A stretch of DNA of 64,000 nucleotides, from contig NZ_JAIPUL010000001.1 of assembly GCF_020180945.1 (NCBI RefSeq), positions 1,240,001 to 1,304,000 on the forward strand. The letters are read 5' to 3'. This document shows, one piece after another, positions 25,275 through 35,036 of the stretch (positions within the stretch are counted from its first letter, which is position 1; each line of letters opens with the position of its first letter). The DNA comes from Lacticaseibacillus kribbianus. GTDB lineage: Bacteria > Bacillota > Bacilli > Lactobacillales > Lactobacillaceae. The notes beneath the pieces are model-generated. The model saw only the letters and a list, made by a program, of their open reading frames with translations. It did no database searches and had not been told where the DNA came from. The translations under genes were made by a program, and so were the position numbers.

Positions 25275-26521
25275 TAGCCACCCTCGCTCCAAAATTCGGG
25301 CGATAAAAAAACACCAAGACAAAAGTCCTGTTATCATTGAAGCTACCACACAATCAATGAGAGAAGGATGTCTTGATGCAAGATCAGCTTATCACGTCCC
25401 ACACCAAAGGTCACCACCTAACATTGCTTGAGCGAGGAGAAATTGCTGCCCTCCACGCCCGCGGCGAGTCTAACCGCCAGATTGCCACGCTCCTTGGCAT
25501 CAATCGTCAGACCATCGCTAACGAGCTCTCTCGCGGTCAGATCGACCAGGTTAAGAAGGTTAACGGCAAGCTGAGGTACTACCGCGTGTACAGCCCTGAA
25601 ACAGCACCGATACGCTATCAGGATAACCGCCAACTCAGCCATCGCCCGCGTAAGCTCGAGAAGGTCCAGGACTTCATCGCCTACTTCACGACCCACTTTC
25701 GCGAGGATGGGTGGTCACCTGACGCGGCGGTCGGCCGGGCCAAGACTGCGGGGTTGTACTTGCCCGACGAGATGGTCTGCACGGCGACGCTCTACAACTA
25801 CATTGAGGCGCAACTGTTGGAAGTGAGGAACATCGATTTGCTTGAGAAGACGGGTCGGCGCGTGAAGCACAAGGCCAACCACAAGTTCAAGCGTATGTTG
25901 ACGGGGCGCAGTATTGACGACAGGCCAAAGCGCGTTGACACTCGCAGAGAGTTCGGTAATTTCGAGCTAGACACCGTGGTCGGTAAACGCAATGGCCAGG
26001 AGAGTGTACTGATGACGCTCATTGAGCGCAAGACTCGCTTCCAGTTCGTGCGCCTGATTGATAGCCGTGATGCGGACTCGGTCAACCATGCCATGCGCAC
26101 AATCGTCAAGGACCATGGTGACGTCATCAAGACCATCACGGCGGACAATGGCTCGGAGTTCGCAGATCTATCGCGCGTACTCGATGGTGTGGCCGACGTC
26201 TACTACGCCCATCCATATCGCTCCAGCGAGCGCGGCACCAACGAAGCCCACAACCGAATGCTCCGGCGAGACTTCCCCAAAGGTATGTCTCTGGATACCG
26301 TAAGCCCACAGGACGTGGCGGAGTCCGCGCGCAAGATCAACGACCTCCCACGACTCATCCTGAAGTACCAGACCCCCACAGAACGGTTCAATGCCGAATC
26401 TAATCGGGTCCGGCGCCGGGCCGCCAAGGCAGCCACCGCCGGCTAACCCACCAACTTCATAGATAACAGGCTGTCACACTCGGGATTGGGCCGGGTGGCT
26501 AACTTGTTCTTGCAATTCGCG
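25254..26521 (+). mobile_element. IS30-family insertion sequence, copy A (1268 bp)
   Basis: Bounds are set by sequence shared with the inverted copy at 35037-36304: identity starts at CCCCGCG on the left and ends at CGCG on the right. Both ends contain CAAGTTAGCCACCC as inverted repeat, with further weak similarity (CGCG) at the tips. It carries one transposase gene with an intact frame. Confidence 0.85.
25376..26446 (+). CDS. IS30-family transposase, copy A
   Basis: A 356-residue enzyme. It has an N-terminal helix-turn-helix (HLTLLERGEIAALHARGESN, then RQIATLLGINRQTIANEL), then the catalytic core with ELDTVVGKRNGQESVLMTLI, TADNGSEFADLS and YAHPYRSSERGTNEAHNRML, giving the DD(33)E-type residues of IS30. 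ATG 25376 or the TTG just before it may start translation; GAGAAGGA lies upstream. The protein is identical to that of copy B, which argues for recent duplication. Confidence 0.93.
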   Translation: MQDQLITSHTKGHHLTLLERGEIAALHARGESNRQIATLLGINRQTIANELSRGQIDQVKKVNGKLRYYRVYSPETAPIRYQDNRQLSHRPRKLEKVQDFIAYFTTHFREDGWSPDAAVGRAKTAGLYLPDEMVCTATLYNYIEAQLLEVRNIDLLEKTGRRVKHKANHKFKRMLTGRSIDDRPKRVDTRREFGNFELDTVVGKRNGQESVLMTLIERKTRFQFVRLIDSRDADSVNHAMRTIVKDHGDVIKTITADNGSEFADLSRVLDGVADVYYAHPYRSSERGTNEAHNRMLRRDFPKGMSLDTVSPQDVAESARKINDLPRLILKYQTPTERFNAESNRVRRRAAKAATAG

Positions 26522-26807
26522 TCCCGATGAAATACTGATACGCGGGGGTATTTCGAATTGCAGCGACTACCATCCAATCAGACAATCCAGTGCGTTGTTT
26601 AACCAGCTCAGCACCATGTAGGAGACGAACTGGCTTGCCAGCCCGACCAAGCTTGGAGGGAGAGGCCAATTGGGTTGCTTCACTCAATTTAGCCCAGGGC
26701 ATCTGATCAGCTAACTGAACCCACTTGTTATCAGCTCTGAGCACGGTGCTTAGAGCAGTGCCAAAGGATTCGACTGAGAGTTGAGTGACGGTTTGTCGAT
26801 AAACCAT
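26502..26807 (-). pseudogene. N-terminal remnant of another transposase
   Basis: Read from MVYRQTVTQLSVESF, the frame resembles the N-terminal domain of IS5/IS1182-like transposases (DUF772 type): KWVQLADQMPWAKL, RAGKPVRLLHGAELVKQRTG, LSDWMVVAAIRNTPAYQYFIG. After that motif it runs into the IS30 end and stops. The catalytic part is gone, and what lies on the far side of the IS30 copy is not its continuation. This points to deletion next to the IS30 element. Confidence 0.6.
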
Positions 26808-26876
26808 GAGTAACGCCTCCGATAGGTTTTCATAAACTGCATGGATAATCGCGGATATCCCGTAATTCCCATTCAT

Positions 26877-27167
26877 TTATTAGACAACGATAACGGGTCA
26901 GCAAAGCGTTACAAATAACTTGGATAAATTATTCACCAGCCACTACCATGGCAATAAGTGTATCGGCGACGAATAATTTGCACAAATTGGCGCAAATGTC
27001 ATCCACGGATTCTTAAAGAGCGTTTCCAGGAAACCATAGAGCCATTAAAATACGCTGACCGCGGTTCCTGGCGATTTTCCGTCAGAAAAAATATAGTCTT
27101 GAGACATGGGAACCTTAGTAGCTTCAAATAGTACATAATTCACTCGCGATGACATTGTTATTAATAT
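26877..27167. other. AT-rich spacer without a recognisable gene
   Basis: Between the transposase remnant and the acyltransferase gene I see no open frame with a ribosome site and no strong hairpin. It may hold further decayed mobile sequence. Confidence 0.4.
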
Positions 27168-27692
27168 TTAAGGATGAACTATTCTCGATGGTATTCCTAC
27201 TGCTGTAGCCCCATCTGGGATGTCGGAAAGCACGACGCAATTGGCTCCAACTTTTGCGTTTGAACCAATTACTAGGTTTCCAATGATTTTTGCACCCGAT
27301 CCTATTTCCACATCGTTTTTTATAACGACATTTGAATCATTTAAGGAACGTTTCCTTGCGCCGATTGTTACACCTGACTGAAGAAAGCAATTATGACCTA
27401 TAATCGCATTCGGACCTATGACTACACCAACACTATGTCCGAGTTTAAACCCTGATTCAATCTTTGCTTTTGGCGAAATATCTGCTCCCGTCACTCGAAT
27501 ACTATGGCTTCGTATCAGTATGGATATTTTATCGAATCCTCTTAACTGTGCATACCGCGAAAGTCTATACAGAATAACCGCCTGCTGCCCTTTCGAACTA
27601 TAGTACGCGTGGAGTAGGTTCTTGTTGGATACATCTTCAAGCAAGTATTTCATCAGCGATTGGTGTTTAATTCTAGTAATTCTAGTATTCAT
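27168..27692 (-). CDS. Serine acetyltransferase-like hexapeptide acyltransferase
   Basis: The 174-residue protein has the left-handed beta-helix repeats of hexapeptide transferases (for example GHSVGVVIGPNAIIGHNCFL, VVIKNDVEIGSGAKIIGNLV, IGSNAKVGANCVVLSDIPDG) and the C-terminal AVGIPSRIV of the CysE-like group. In EPS loci such proteins usually transfer an acetyl group from acetyl-CoA to a sugar. The start at 27692 is preferred because AAAGGAGC lies 6 bases upstream; the longer frame is not supported. Confidence 0.85.
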   Translation of the reverse strand: MNTRITRIKHQSLMKYLLEDVSNKNLLHAYYSSKGQQAVILYRLSRYAQLRGFDKISILIRSHSIRVTGADISPKAKIESGFKLGHSVGVVIGPNAIIGHNCFLQSGVTIGARKRSLNDSNVVIKNDVEIGSGAKIIGNLVIGSNAKVGANCVVLSDIPDGATAVGIPSRIVHP

Positions 27693-28217
27693 ATTTTGCT
27701 CCTTTACGCAAATCAAGATATTTCAAACATCCGGCATCAGTTCTTCTGTGTCTATAACTTTGCTACTCCGATAACAGAGAGTAATAATGATTTTTCACCA
27801 TCTGAAAGTTTCTTTGCCTTTTTTACTGTCCCATTTTTAGATACCCATCGCCGGCAAAGTATCTAACGTCAATCTCACAATCTTCAAGAGCTGATTCAAG
27901 ATTCTTCGTGGTTCGGGTGCAAATCAACTTCCAACACTCAAATCGCACAGGAAAATCGTGTCACCGCTCGCCAGTGCACCCCCAGCCACAAGATCGCATT
28001 TAGAACTACTCGATGATCCAGAATTGTTGGTCTGCCAGCTGTATTTGCAGGAAACAGGGATATAATTTGAGCTCATTCCGCATCAGTAAGTTCCTACCGG
28101 GGGGATCATGAAAATCACTCGTCTATCCCAGCATATCAACTAAGGCCAAATCACGTACAATTTTGAGTTTAAAGACACGCCATAGTTGATAATTCCCTAG
28201 AAACAAATGTCCGAGAT
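27693..28217. other. Intergenic stretch with a short gene remnant
   Basis: No complete gene. On the minus strand an open stretch of about 45 codons between a stop near 27960 and one at 27823 reads through LESALEDCEIDVRYFAGDGY without a start codon, and looks like the tail of a lost EPS gene. The rest (about 28000-28217) shows nothing I can support. Confidence 0.4.
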
Positions 28218-28658
28218 CTATTTATTCGGATGTTCGTCCAAAATTGATTTGATCACGCCTGTAAGTTTTGTACTTGAAATTCCATCAGTATGAGGTAGAT
28301 ATACAATCTCAACCCCTTTAGGGGCTAGTTGCTTCTCATATATTTTCCACTGAGGTGTATTTTCCCAGTCAGATCCAACAAACATTTTACTAAAGTGTAA
28401 TCTTTTCCAGGCAGAGAGTTTGTCCTTGTCCGGTTGAACTACCACTTCATCAACGTAACGAATTGCACTGACGATCTCCATTCGTTCAGTCAGTGGGATT
28501 ACGGGAGTTTTATCCTTCTCTTTCCTTACAAGTTCGTCGGTGCTAACCCCTACAATTAAATAATCACACTGCTCCTTTGCACGACGAATTATATTCAGAT
28601 GTCCAACGTGAAACATATCGTAAACCCCTGTTGTGTATCCAATCACTTGTGTTGCCAA
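28218..28658 (-). CDS. TagD-like cytidylyltransferase
   Basis: The 146 residues have the nucleotidyltransferase signature GVYDMFHVGHLNIIRRAK (HxGH), GVSTDELV, PLTERMEIVSAIRYVDEVV and a late DGISSTKL, the counterpart of RTxGISTT in TagD. It should join CTP with glycerol-3-phosphate or a similar alcohol phosphate to give a CDP-activated donor. The gene directly follows licD (19 bases), whose product is the expected user of such a donor. A TTG at 28658 behind GAGGAAAG is the likely start; the longer frame overlaps licD. Confidence 0.85.
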   Translation of the reverse strand: MATQVIGYTTGVYDMFHVGHLNIIRRAKEQCDYLIVGVSTDELVRKEKDKTPVIPLTERMEIVSAIRYVDEVVVQPDKDKLSAWKRLHFSKMFVGSDWENTPQWKIYEKQLAPKGVEIVYLPHTDGISSTKLTGVIKSILDEHPNK

Positions 28659-28677
28659 TTCACTTTCCTCAAGCTTT

Positions 28678-29496
28678 CTAAGATTCTGATTTAAAAACAA
28701 CACGTACAGGATTATGATTCTGACGCTTATCCTTGGGAGGAAGCTTTAGGTAGTCTCCAAATAGCTGCTTCAGATATTGCTGACTATCATCAGGACCATA
28801 AAACTCGTACGAGCCAAACTTGATAAGAGTACCGTTACCGTAGACACTCTCGGGCATAGTCTGCCGCCTATTATTATAATTACTTCCTAAATTCGAAACA
28901 TATTTCAACTCACTACGAGTATTATAAAATCGCATTGCCTTCTCGCGAATTTTGACTAAGCTATTGGTAGTAAGTAAATTTAAGACACTACCTATAATAC
29001 CTCTCTCATGCGGCGGCTTACCGTAATGAAGTCGTCTCCAAATCACAACAGATCCGCACCCCTTAATGACAAGTGCCTGTAAATCTTGAAAAAAACTAGA
29101 TTGTTTTGGGACTTGATCCAAGGGAAATATATCTATAAATATTTCACTCTCGCCACGATAATTTTTCATACTATCTTCAGCAAAGACCGTATGCTTTTTT
29201 CGTAACTTAGCGTAGGGAAACCAATAATCGGGCTGAGTTTCTATGCTCTGAATCCAATATGGGTTCTGGGCGCTTGACTTGTTGTGTAAAACAGTGATTA
29301 ATTTCTGATAATCATCTCGCGGTAAAGCAATATCCATGTCGTCATCCCACGGTATGAATCCAGAATGCCGCACTGCTCCGAGCAATGTTCCGCCAACCAT
29401 AAAATAGTGGAGATGATGTTCTACACAGATATCATGAACATACTTGAGCATCTCAGTTTCGATACTTTGAAGCCTATTTAGAGTTTCTTTTTCCAT
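28678..29496 (-). CDS. LicD-family phosphotransferase
   Basis: A 272-residue LicD protein: the signature FMVGGTLLGAVRHSGFIPWDDDMDI is split over residues 32-56, followed by PRDDYQKL and IFIDIFPLDQVP, which contribute the metal-binding Asp residues. LicD enzymes transfer phosphocholine, or in EPS loci often glycerol- or ribitol-phosphate, from a CDP donor to a glycan. The neighbouring TagD-like gene suggests a phospho-polyol rather than choline. The start at 29496 has GAGGGA upstream. Confidence 0.88.
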   Translation of the reverse strand: MEKETLNRLQSIETEMLKYVHDICVEHHLHYFMVGGTLLGAVRHSGFIPWDDDMDIALPRDDYQKLITVLHNKSSAQNPYWIQSIETQPDYWFPYAKLRKKHTVFAEDSMKNYRGESEIFIDIFPLDQVPKQSSFFQDLQALVIKGCGSVVIWRRLHYGKPPHERGIIGSVLNLLTTNSLVKIREKAMRFYNTRSELKYVSNLGSNYNNRRQTMPESVYGNGTLIKFGSYEFYGPDDSQQYLKQLFGDYLKLPPKDKRQNHNPVRVVFKSES

Positions 29497-29594
29497 CTGA
29501 ATCCCTCATTTAATATATCAACGCGTTTGGACCAGCTCTGAGCTATCACTACAATTAACGTACTGGCATTGCTACAGGATATCAATTTGATTGA

Positions 29595-29762
29595 GATGGT
29601 GTGAGCGGCACCGCGCGTGAAGTGATCCTAGCGCTCGACGCGGCTGAGATCGTGGTGCCGACGGAGATGCAGAAGTTGTACCGGAGTGTGGTTAACCGGC
29701 TGCGCGACTTCCCCGCAGCGCAATCCGTGCATAGTACAATTAGGCGCGACCACGCCACGTAA
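29595..29762 (+). pseudogene. GC-rich coding remnant in the AT-rich core
   Basis: A 55-codon open stretch on the plus strand reads GTAREVILALDAAEIVVPTE and ends in STIRRDHAT with a stop at 29762. It has no start codon or ribosome site; an in-frame stop lies right before it. Its GC-rich codons contrast strongly with the licD and glycosyltransferase genes on both sides, so it is probably a scrap of another gene left by recombination. Family not recognised. Confidence 0.4.
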
Positions 29763-29910
29763 TCCCGCCAGTACAGACTTTGTACCCCCACGCCTGGGTA
29801 TTCAGGCGGAGCATATTCAACTTGGTATAAAGCTAGTCAACAGATTCTTAGACGGGGATACCAAGCATAGCCTTCGCCTTCTCATCAATTCTAGGTATAT
29901 TGTAGTATCT

Positions 29911-31050
29911 TTAGTTGTCGAACTCTGCGGTAGCTGCTTTTATACTGTTCACATGATCCGAGACCATTGCTTCTATGGTGTATCCCTGCGCTACGTTAAT
30001 TGCATTTATTGACATTCGGTGCCTTAGCTCCTCATCCCCTAAGAGCTTCACAATCTTGGTCGCTAAATCATCAGTATTCTCGGAAGCCACAAGATATCCA
30101 TTGAACCCATTGCGTATCATCTCAAGACCAGCTCCACAGTTGTTGGTAGTGACAGTCGGCAGTCCCTGCGCCAACGCTTCACCGACAACAAGCCCCCAAA
30201 TATCCTCGCGCGTCGGCAACACAAAGATGTCCGCAGCGCGATAATAATCTATGAGCTGTTCTCTACCTAAGAAGGGAATGAACTTAATATTGCCAATAAG
30301 CTCACTGCTAATTAACTGTTCTAAATCTGGAGTTGCTTGACCGCCAACAATCACGACTTGGACTGGATCGGATATCTTGGCCAGAGCCTTAATAAGGATG
30401 TCCCATCCTTTACGAGGAATAACCTGGCCAACACCTATGACCAGGGGTTCTACTCCAAGCCTAAGGTTATTACGTAGCGCCACCTTCTGGGATGCAGCTA
30501 CACCATGAGAAATCACGTCCGTATTGTGAACAGAGCTGAACCGATAACGATGAATTTGTGATCGATCGGCTCCATAAAAACAGAGATAGTCATCCGAAAC
30601 GGAAGAAGGGCTATAGTAGCCAACAGCGCCACCTATTAGGAATCGTTTGACTTGTTCACGAAAACCTTGGCCGGACTTTTTCATTCCACCATCGGTTTCA
30701 ATCCAATATGGTTTCTTGAGCATCTTCATAATCACAATCAGCAACATGGCTTTAGGCTTTGAGTATGTCCCCACAATAACCTGCTCAAAATCTTGCCGCA
30801 AAAGACCGATAATACGAGACAATGAGCTCCCTACTCTGTTCCCGTTTTGCCCTTTCAGATACACAGCACTGAATGCCTGCTTTTTTTCAGTAAACCACGC
30901 GGGATTACGATGCTTCTGTTTAGCGGCAGAGCTCGTAAAAGCAACCGTCAGATCAATTTTTTCTCCCAAGAGATTAAAAAAATCAACTCTATACGGCGCC
31001 GGATAATTCGTTATGAACAGCGCTTTGGTACGCTTGAGGTGTTTATACAT
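29911..31050 (-). CDS. Glycosyltransferase, GT4 type
   Basis: The 379-residue GT-B fold protein begins ALFITNYPAPYRVDFFNLL and has the donor-binding half: VIGVGQVIPRKGWDILIKAL, VVIVGGQA, PFLGREQLIDYYRAADIFVL, and the E-x7-E motif in REDIWGLVVGEALAQGLP. It transfers a sugar from a nucleotide donor to the growing lipid-linked repeat unit at the inner membrane face. The sugar is unknown. GGGAGAT precedes the ATG. Confidence 0.9.
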   Translation of the reverse strand: MYKHLKRTKALFITNYPAPYRVDFFNLLGEKIDLTVAFTSSAAKQKHRNPAWFTEKKQAFSAVYLKGQNGNRVGSSLSRIIGLLRQDFEQVIVGTYSKPKAMLLIVIMKMLKKPYWIETDGGMKKSGQGFREQVKRFLIGGAVGYYSPSSVSDDYLCFYGADRSQIHRYRFSSVHNTDVISHGVAASQKVALRNNLRLGVEPLVIGVGQVIPRKGWDILIKALAKISDPVQVVIVGGQATPDLEQLISSELIGNIKFIPFLGREQLIDYYRAADIFVLPTREDIWGLVVGEALAQGLPTVTTNNCGAGLEMIRNGFNGYLVASENTDDLATKIVKLLGDEELRHRMSINAINVAQGYTIEAMVSDHVNSIKAATAEFDN

Positions 31051-31243
31051 TATATCTCCCTAATTGACCGTACAATATTCCTACGCACAACGACGATAAT
31101 GCTAGACTGTTACTTGTAGGTTATATAAAAGCATTTTGCGGAGTTAAAGCAAGAGCATTTCAAATCCCCCATTTGTTTAAAACTTTGCTGGTAGACACGG
31201 CGCTAGAGACCAACCTGCTGGCATGTTCCCAATCATACATACA

Positions 31244-32401
31244 TCACAGATGCTCCGTATACCTATCGGATGATTTAACAATCATAGCCATACTCATCGC
31301 TATATATAGCTGCCCGATATTTCCTCCAAATCCGGATATAAAACCACCGATTGAAATAACGACAAAGGAGAAAAAGTATGAATTGAGCTCAGTAAAGTTG
31401 GACCTTAAGCAAGTCAAAACATGCCTCAGTGCTTTACCTCCAACCGCTGCGAAGACTACTAGCGTACCTACTATTCCATACTTTGCCACTAGGTTTGGAA
31501 TCCACATCTCTAAATCAGCTGCACTACCAAACGGGGTTCCAATAGTCCACGATAAAAAGCTCAGATTCTGGAAGGTTGACGAAGTTGTATTCCCTCTTAC
31601 AATTAAGGTGCTATCTTGCGCAAAAAAACTGCTCACTCTAAATCGATTTCTCAGAATGCTAATGACTCCAATTTTTTGAAATACTGAATACACCGCAAAA
31701 GCACATAGTGTAAGCAGCAATACTCTGCCAATATTTCTTAGATTGAATTTAAAATTTTTGAGAATAAAAATTACAAAGCAAAGCACCAGAGGTATCACCA
31801 AGGTTCTTTGTTGAGAGATTACTATGGCCGTTGATCCTAAAAAAACGACCGTCCAGTCAAATATTCGGCTTATCGCTGACTGACTCTCGATATTCTGCGA
31901 AAGCAGAGTTATCGAAATTGCAGACAGTGTAAATACCAGCGGAAAAGAAACATTTCTATACCCAATTCCAAACAAAGCGCTTTGTTGTTCATATGTAACT
32001 AGATAAAACACCGAGCAGATTAGCCCACTTAGATTCAGAGCCATCTCAAACGTATGCTCGTTAACCCTAAGGCCCTGAAAAACAATGTATCCAGAGAAAA
32101 GAAATAGAAGCGGTCTTGCGTCTACAAAAATACGAAATAGTGAATTCGCTGAAGCGACACCCCACAGCACAAGAAAAACTAAATATAAAATTAAAAGTGC
32201 CAGAGCTCGCGACAAACGAACCCTTCCGAGCATGAGTAATCTTGCCGCTAGCATCAGCAATGAAATGGAAAGCCCCAAACTAACCATGTCCATTCCTCCA
32301 ACGGCCGCACGGGTGTCAAAGACATTGTTTTGCAACCCTATCAAAATAAAAATAATAACTAACCAAAAGGTATCTTTTTTAACAACAAGACTATATTTCA
32401 T
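31244..32401 (-). CDS. Wzy-like EPS polymerase
   Basis: A 385-residue, very hydrophobic protein with about ten membrane segments (for example DTFWLVIIFILIGLQ, ALALLILYLVFLVLWGVA, TLVIPLVLCFVIFILKNF, SYFFSFVVISIGGFISGFGG) and a large loop before the last ones (FAQDSTLIVRGNTTSST). Such a layout in an EPS locus next to wzx identifies the polymerase that links repeat units at the outer face. Sequence conservation of Wzy is poor, so the call rests on topology and context. ATG 32401 is taken behind AGGATA; a GTG at 32419 is possible. Confidence 0.8.
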   Translation of the reverse strand: MKYSLVVKKDTFWLVIIFILIGLQNNVFDTRAAVGGMDMVSLGLSISLLMLAARLLMLGRVRLSRALALLILYLVFLVLWGVASANSLFRIFVDARPLLFLFSGYIVFQGLRVNEHTFEMALNLSGLICSVFYLVTYEQQSALFGIGYRNVSFPLVFTLSAISITLLSQNIESQSAISRIFDWTVVFLGSTAIVISQQRTLVIPLVLCFVIFILKNFKFNLRNIGRVLLLTLCAFAVYSVFQKIGVISILRNRFRVSSFFAQDSTLIVRGNTTSSTFQNLSFLSWTIGTPFGSAADLEMWIPNLVAKYGIVGTLVVFAAVGGKALRHVLTCLRSNFTELNSYFFSFVVISIGGFISGFGGNIGQLYIAMSMAMIVKSSDRYTEHL

Positions 32402-32562
32402 TTCAATTATCCTAATCACGGTTTTCCCAAGTGGCGTTTATAGTTTCTAAAATGTGAAAAAATTCTTAGAGTCGCTTGTCCGTTGGGCTTATTTTATCCT
32501 TCAAGCTCCTCGCGCTGAATTCCTTCGAACGTATACACAAATAATGTCTAACGTTGACTCCA

Positions 32563-34095
32563 TTATCTTTTTGAGATAATTCTCTTGAAAACGTCAATTA
32601 GATATCTAAATTCTGATATCCGCCGAACTCCAAGGAAGGCAACTCCGAGGTACACTACCTCAACCCCAAAGCCGGCCAAAATAAGAGTTGACCACGAACG
32701 AATGTTAAGATTCCATAGGTTCAGTGACTGTCGACAGAGTATTGTACATATGACTATAATCGCAGCATACCTAATCTGTCTGTTCAGGTACCGGTGCAAG
32801 TAGCGACTTCTAGAATCGCCAAACCGTTTAAACAATGATCGGATATTTAAAACCCAAGTTATCAGTTGACTTATTACTGTTCCTATCAAGACGCCCACAT
32901 AGCCTACTACAGTTACAAGTATCAGCGAAATCACTAGATTAGTAACCGCCGCAATTACGGATATTCTACGACTAAGGCGGAACTCCCCCAAACCTAACAA
33001 GTACTCTCCCAAAGGCCCCAACAAACTACCAAAGTATAAGTCTGCAATCAACAAAATCGGCACCCATAAGGGAAGGACATACTTGGCACTTCCAGTCCAG
33101 ATCGGAATAAAGTCACTAGAAAGTACCATTACCGGAACCGCAAACGCCCCGATAATACTAAACCGGATGAATGTATAACGTTGCAGAACCTTAAAAACAT
33201 GATGAGTTGATGAATCTGAGTTTAGCAGGTTACCCACGAGAGGCTGAACGGCACTCATCGCACTGTTCATAAGCCCCTTAAGTGCATTAGTTATGTAGCG
33301 GTAGTTCGAAAGAGTGCCCACCACAGATACCCCTAGAAAAATAGAAATTACAACGTTATCTGTAGAAGAGTATACGTACCCCGCAATTTTATTTCCAAGG
33401 ACTTCTCTTGCGTCTTGGTATAGTGCAACGATATCCTTCTTTAAGCGACCTGGTTTTGTAACTAAGTCACCATATTTTCTCTTGTACAAAAGGTGAATTG
33501 CAATCCCGCTAATCAGGGGCTGTAGCACTGCAATAACTAGATAGCCGATATAGTCGGCGAAGAGGATCAGTACGACAATCTCAAGAATTGCCGTCGTGAC
33601 GTACCCGGCTAAGTCCATCAACATGCTCCAGTGACGTTTCTTATCGGCGTCAAGTAACAGCCTCTGCTCCGACACTAGATAGGATGCTGCAGTCGCAAAA
33701 AGCTGAAGGTAAAATGCGGTGTAGACTTTCCCCCAGCCGATTGTTGGATGAGCTATGATCATCGGTAAAAAAAAGCTCAATATAATTCCGAATACGATTA
33801 TAGCCAGCGAAACAGTTCTAAAAACAGTCCTATACGCCGAAAGAAGTTCCGATATACGTTTAAAATCTCTGTCGATAACTGGCCTGTACAAGCGGTACAA
33901 CATAGCTGTAGTTATTCCCAAATCTGCCAACGATAACATGCTGACAAGATCAATAAGGACTGAATCTAGGCCAATCACTTCAACGCCGAGCTTCCTTATT
34001 AAGAAGGTCCGTACGATAAACTTTAAAACCAGCGTGATTAGTTGAGATGACAGCCCCGTCACGCTTCCTTTTATCGCCGCTTCTACTCGTCCCAT
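32563..34095 (-). CDS. Wzx-like repeat-unit flippase
   Basis: A 510-residue protein with 12 or so membrane segments and the polysaccharide transporter (MATE/PST-like) pattern: an N-terminal GSVTGLSSQLITLVLKFIVR, then GVEVIGLDSVLIDLVSMLSL and LADLGITTAMLYRLYRP. It should move lipid-linked repeat units across the membrane for Wzy. It lies 9 bases after the glycosyltransferase-like gene at 34105 and 161 bases before wzy. The ribosome site (AGAGG) is weak and rather far from the ATG. Confidence 0.88.
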   Translation of the reverse strand: MGRVEAAIKGSVTGLSSQLITLVLKFIVRTFLIRKLGVEVIGLDSVLIDLVSMLSLADLGITTAMLYRLYRPVIDRDFKRISELLSAYRTVFRTVSLAIIVFGIILSFFLPMIIAHPTIGWGKVYTAFYLQLFATAASYLVSEQRLLLDADKKRHWSMLMDLAGYVTTAILEIVVLILFADYIGYLVIAVLQPLISGIAIHLLYKRKYGDLVTKPGRLKKDIVALYQDAREVLGNKIAGYVYSSTDNVVISIFLGVSVVGTLSNYRYITNALKGLMNSAMSAVQPLVGNLLNSDSSTHHVFKVLQRYTFIRFSIIGAFAVPVMVLSSDFIPIWTGSAKYVLPLWVPILLIADLYFGSLLGPLGEYLLGLGEFRLSRRISVIAAVTNLVISLILVTVVGYVGVLIGTVISQLITWVLNIRSLFKRFGDSRSRYLHRYLNRQIRYAAIIVICTILCRQSLNLWNLNIRSWSTLILAGFGVEVVYLGVAFLGVRRISEFRYLIDVFKRIISKR

Positions 34096-34104
34096 AGTAT
34101 ATAC

Positions 34105-34920
34105 TTAACCTCTTCTGATAAGTTTAAGGCCAATGCTCCTAGGCAGTACTCCTAATACGTATTGCTTCAGACACGTACTCAGCTTAGGTATCCGTCCTCG
34201 ATGAAGGATAATCATCGTAGGATAGTCACGTTTACTTGCATAGCACATTTCACGTCCAGAGTCGTAATACTTCTCCGGCAACTTGCCATATTGCGTTGGA
34301 TCTGAGAACGTGTGTAGTCCTTGTTTCTTTGCCAAAAGGCTAATGATCGACTGGTCCTCTCTATGCGCCAGAAATACAGTTTTCTGCTCGCTTTCCGAGG
34401 AAGGTGGTAACAGAGCCAGTGGATTGCAGCAGTTTTCAAGCCAGGATTTTACGAAATCTATCGACTGTTTGTTCACACGTATCGCTACAAAAGTAGCCAT
34501 GATCTGTGGCGTGTTTTCAAATCGCCTTCCCTCACAACCAAGCTCTCTAAAGGTTTCCTTCTTTGTAAATTGTTTTTCAATTAAGGGAGTACGTGTAAGC
34601 CAGATATCTTCGTGTTTCAGAATGTTAACTACCCGGTCAATTTTTCTGATAAAAAAAGACCCTGAGTCTGCATAGAACAACAGATCTCCTTCATCTAGCT
34701 TCCTGGCTTCTTTGAGAATGATGTATGGTTTCCAAAGCCACATTCCTGCGCCACGAGACTTTTCTAATATCTCTTTATTCTCATCGAAAAACGCGTTATC
34801 AATATCACTCGGCGAATACTCAACGACTTTATCAAAACCTGCAACATGGATTCCCGTCCACGAGTTGAGCGCACGAGTCTTCTCGTAAGCGGCACTCGCA
34901 TAGTTAATTAATACTTTCAA
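34105..34920 (-). CDS. EPS glycosyltransferase-like protein
   Basis: The 271 residues contain GAGMWLWKPYIILKEARKLD, EGDLLFYADSGSFF and a later LAHREDQSIISLLAKKQGL. The DxD-like ADSG and the WLWKPYII segment recur in capsule-locus glycosyltransferases of a poorly studied group. It probably adds a sugar to the repeat unit; donor and linkage are unknown. The start is a TTG at 34920, clearly placed by AAGGAGGG 6 bases upstream. It is the last EPS gene before IS30 copy B. Confidence 0.75.
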   Translation of the reverse strand: MKVLINYASAAYEKTRALNSWTGIHVAGFDKVVEYSPSDIDNAFFDENKEILEKSRGAGMWLWKPYIILKEARKLDEGDLLFYADSGSFFIRKIDRVVNILKHEDIWLTRTPLIEKQFTKKETFRELGCEGRRFENTPQIMATFVAIRVNKQSIDFVKSWLENCCNPLALLPPSSESEQKTVFLAHREDQSIISLLAKKQGLHTFSDPTQYGKLPEKYYDSGREMCYASKRDYPTMIILHRGRIPKLSTCLKQYVLGVLPRSIGLKLIRRG

Positions 34921-35036
34921 GACTACCCTCCTTTTTCAAGGTCATTATGCGCAGCAAGAATATTGCTTTTTAGAAACTTCCCGAAATATTCTGTCAATAC
35001 CCCGATCTATACACCAAAGAGGCTACTTTTTAAATC

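Noticed and set aside
29582-29791. 69-codon minus-strand frame in the licD-glycosyltransferase gap
   Set aside because: No ribosome site and no family resemblance; it is the shadow of the GC-rich remnant on the plus strand.
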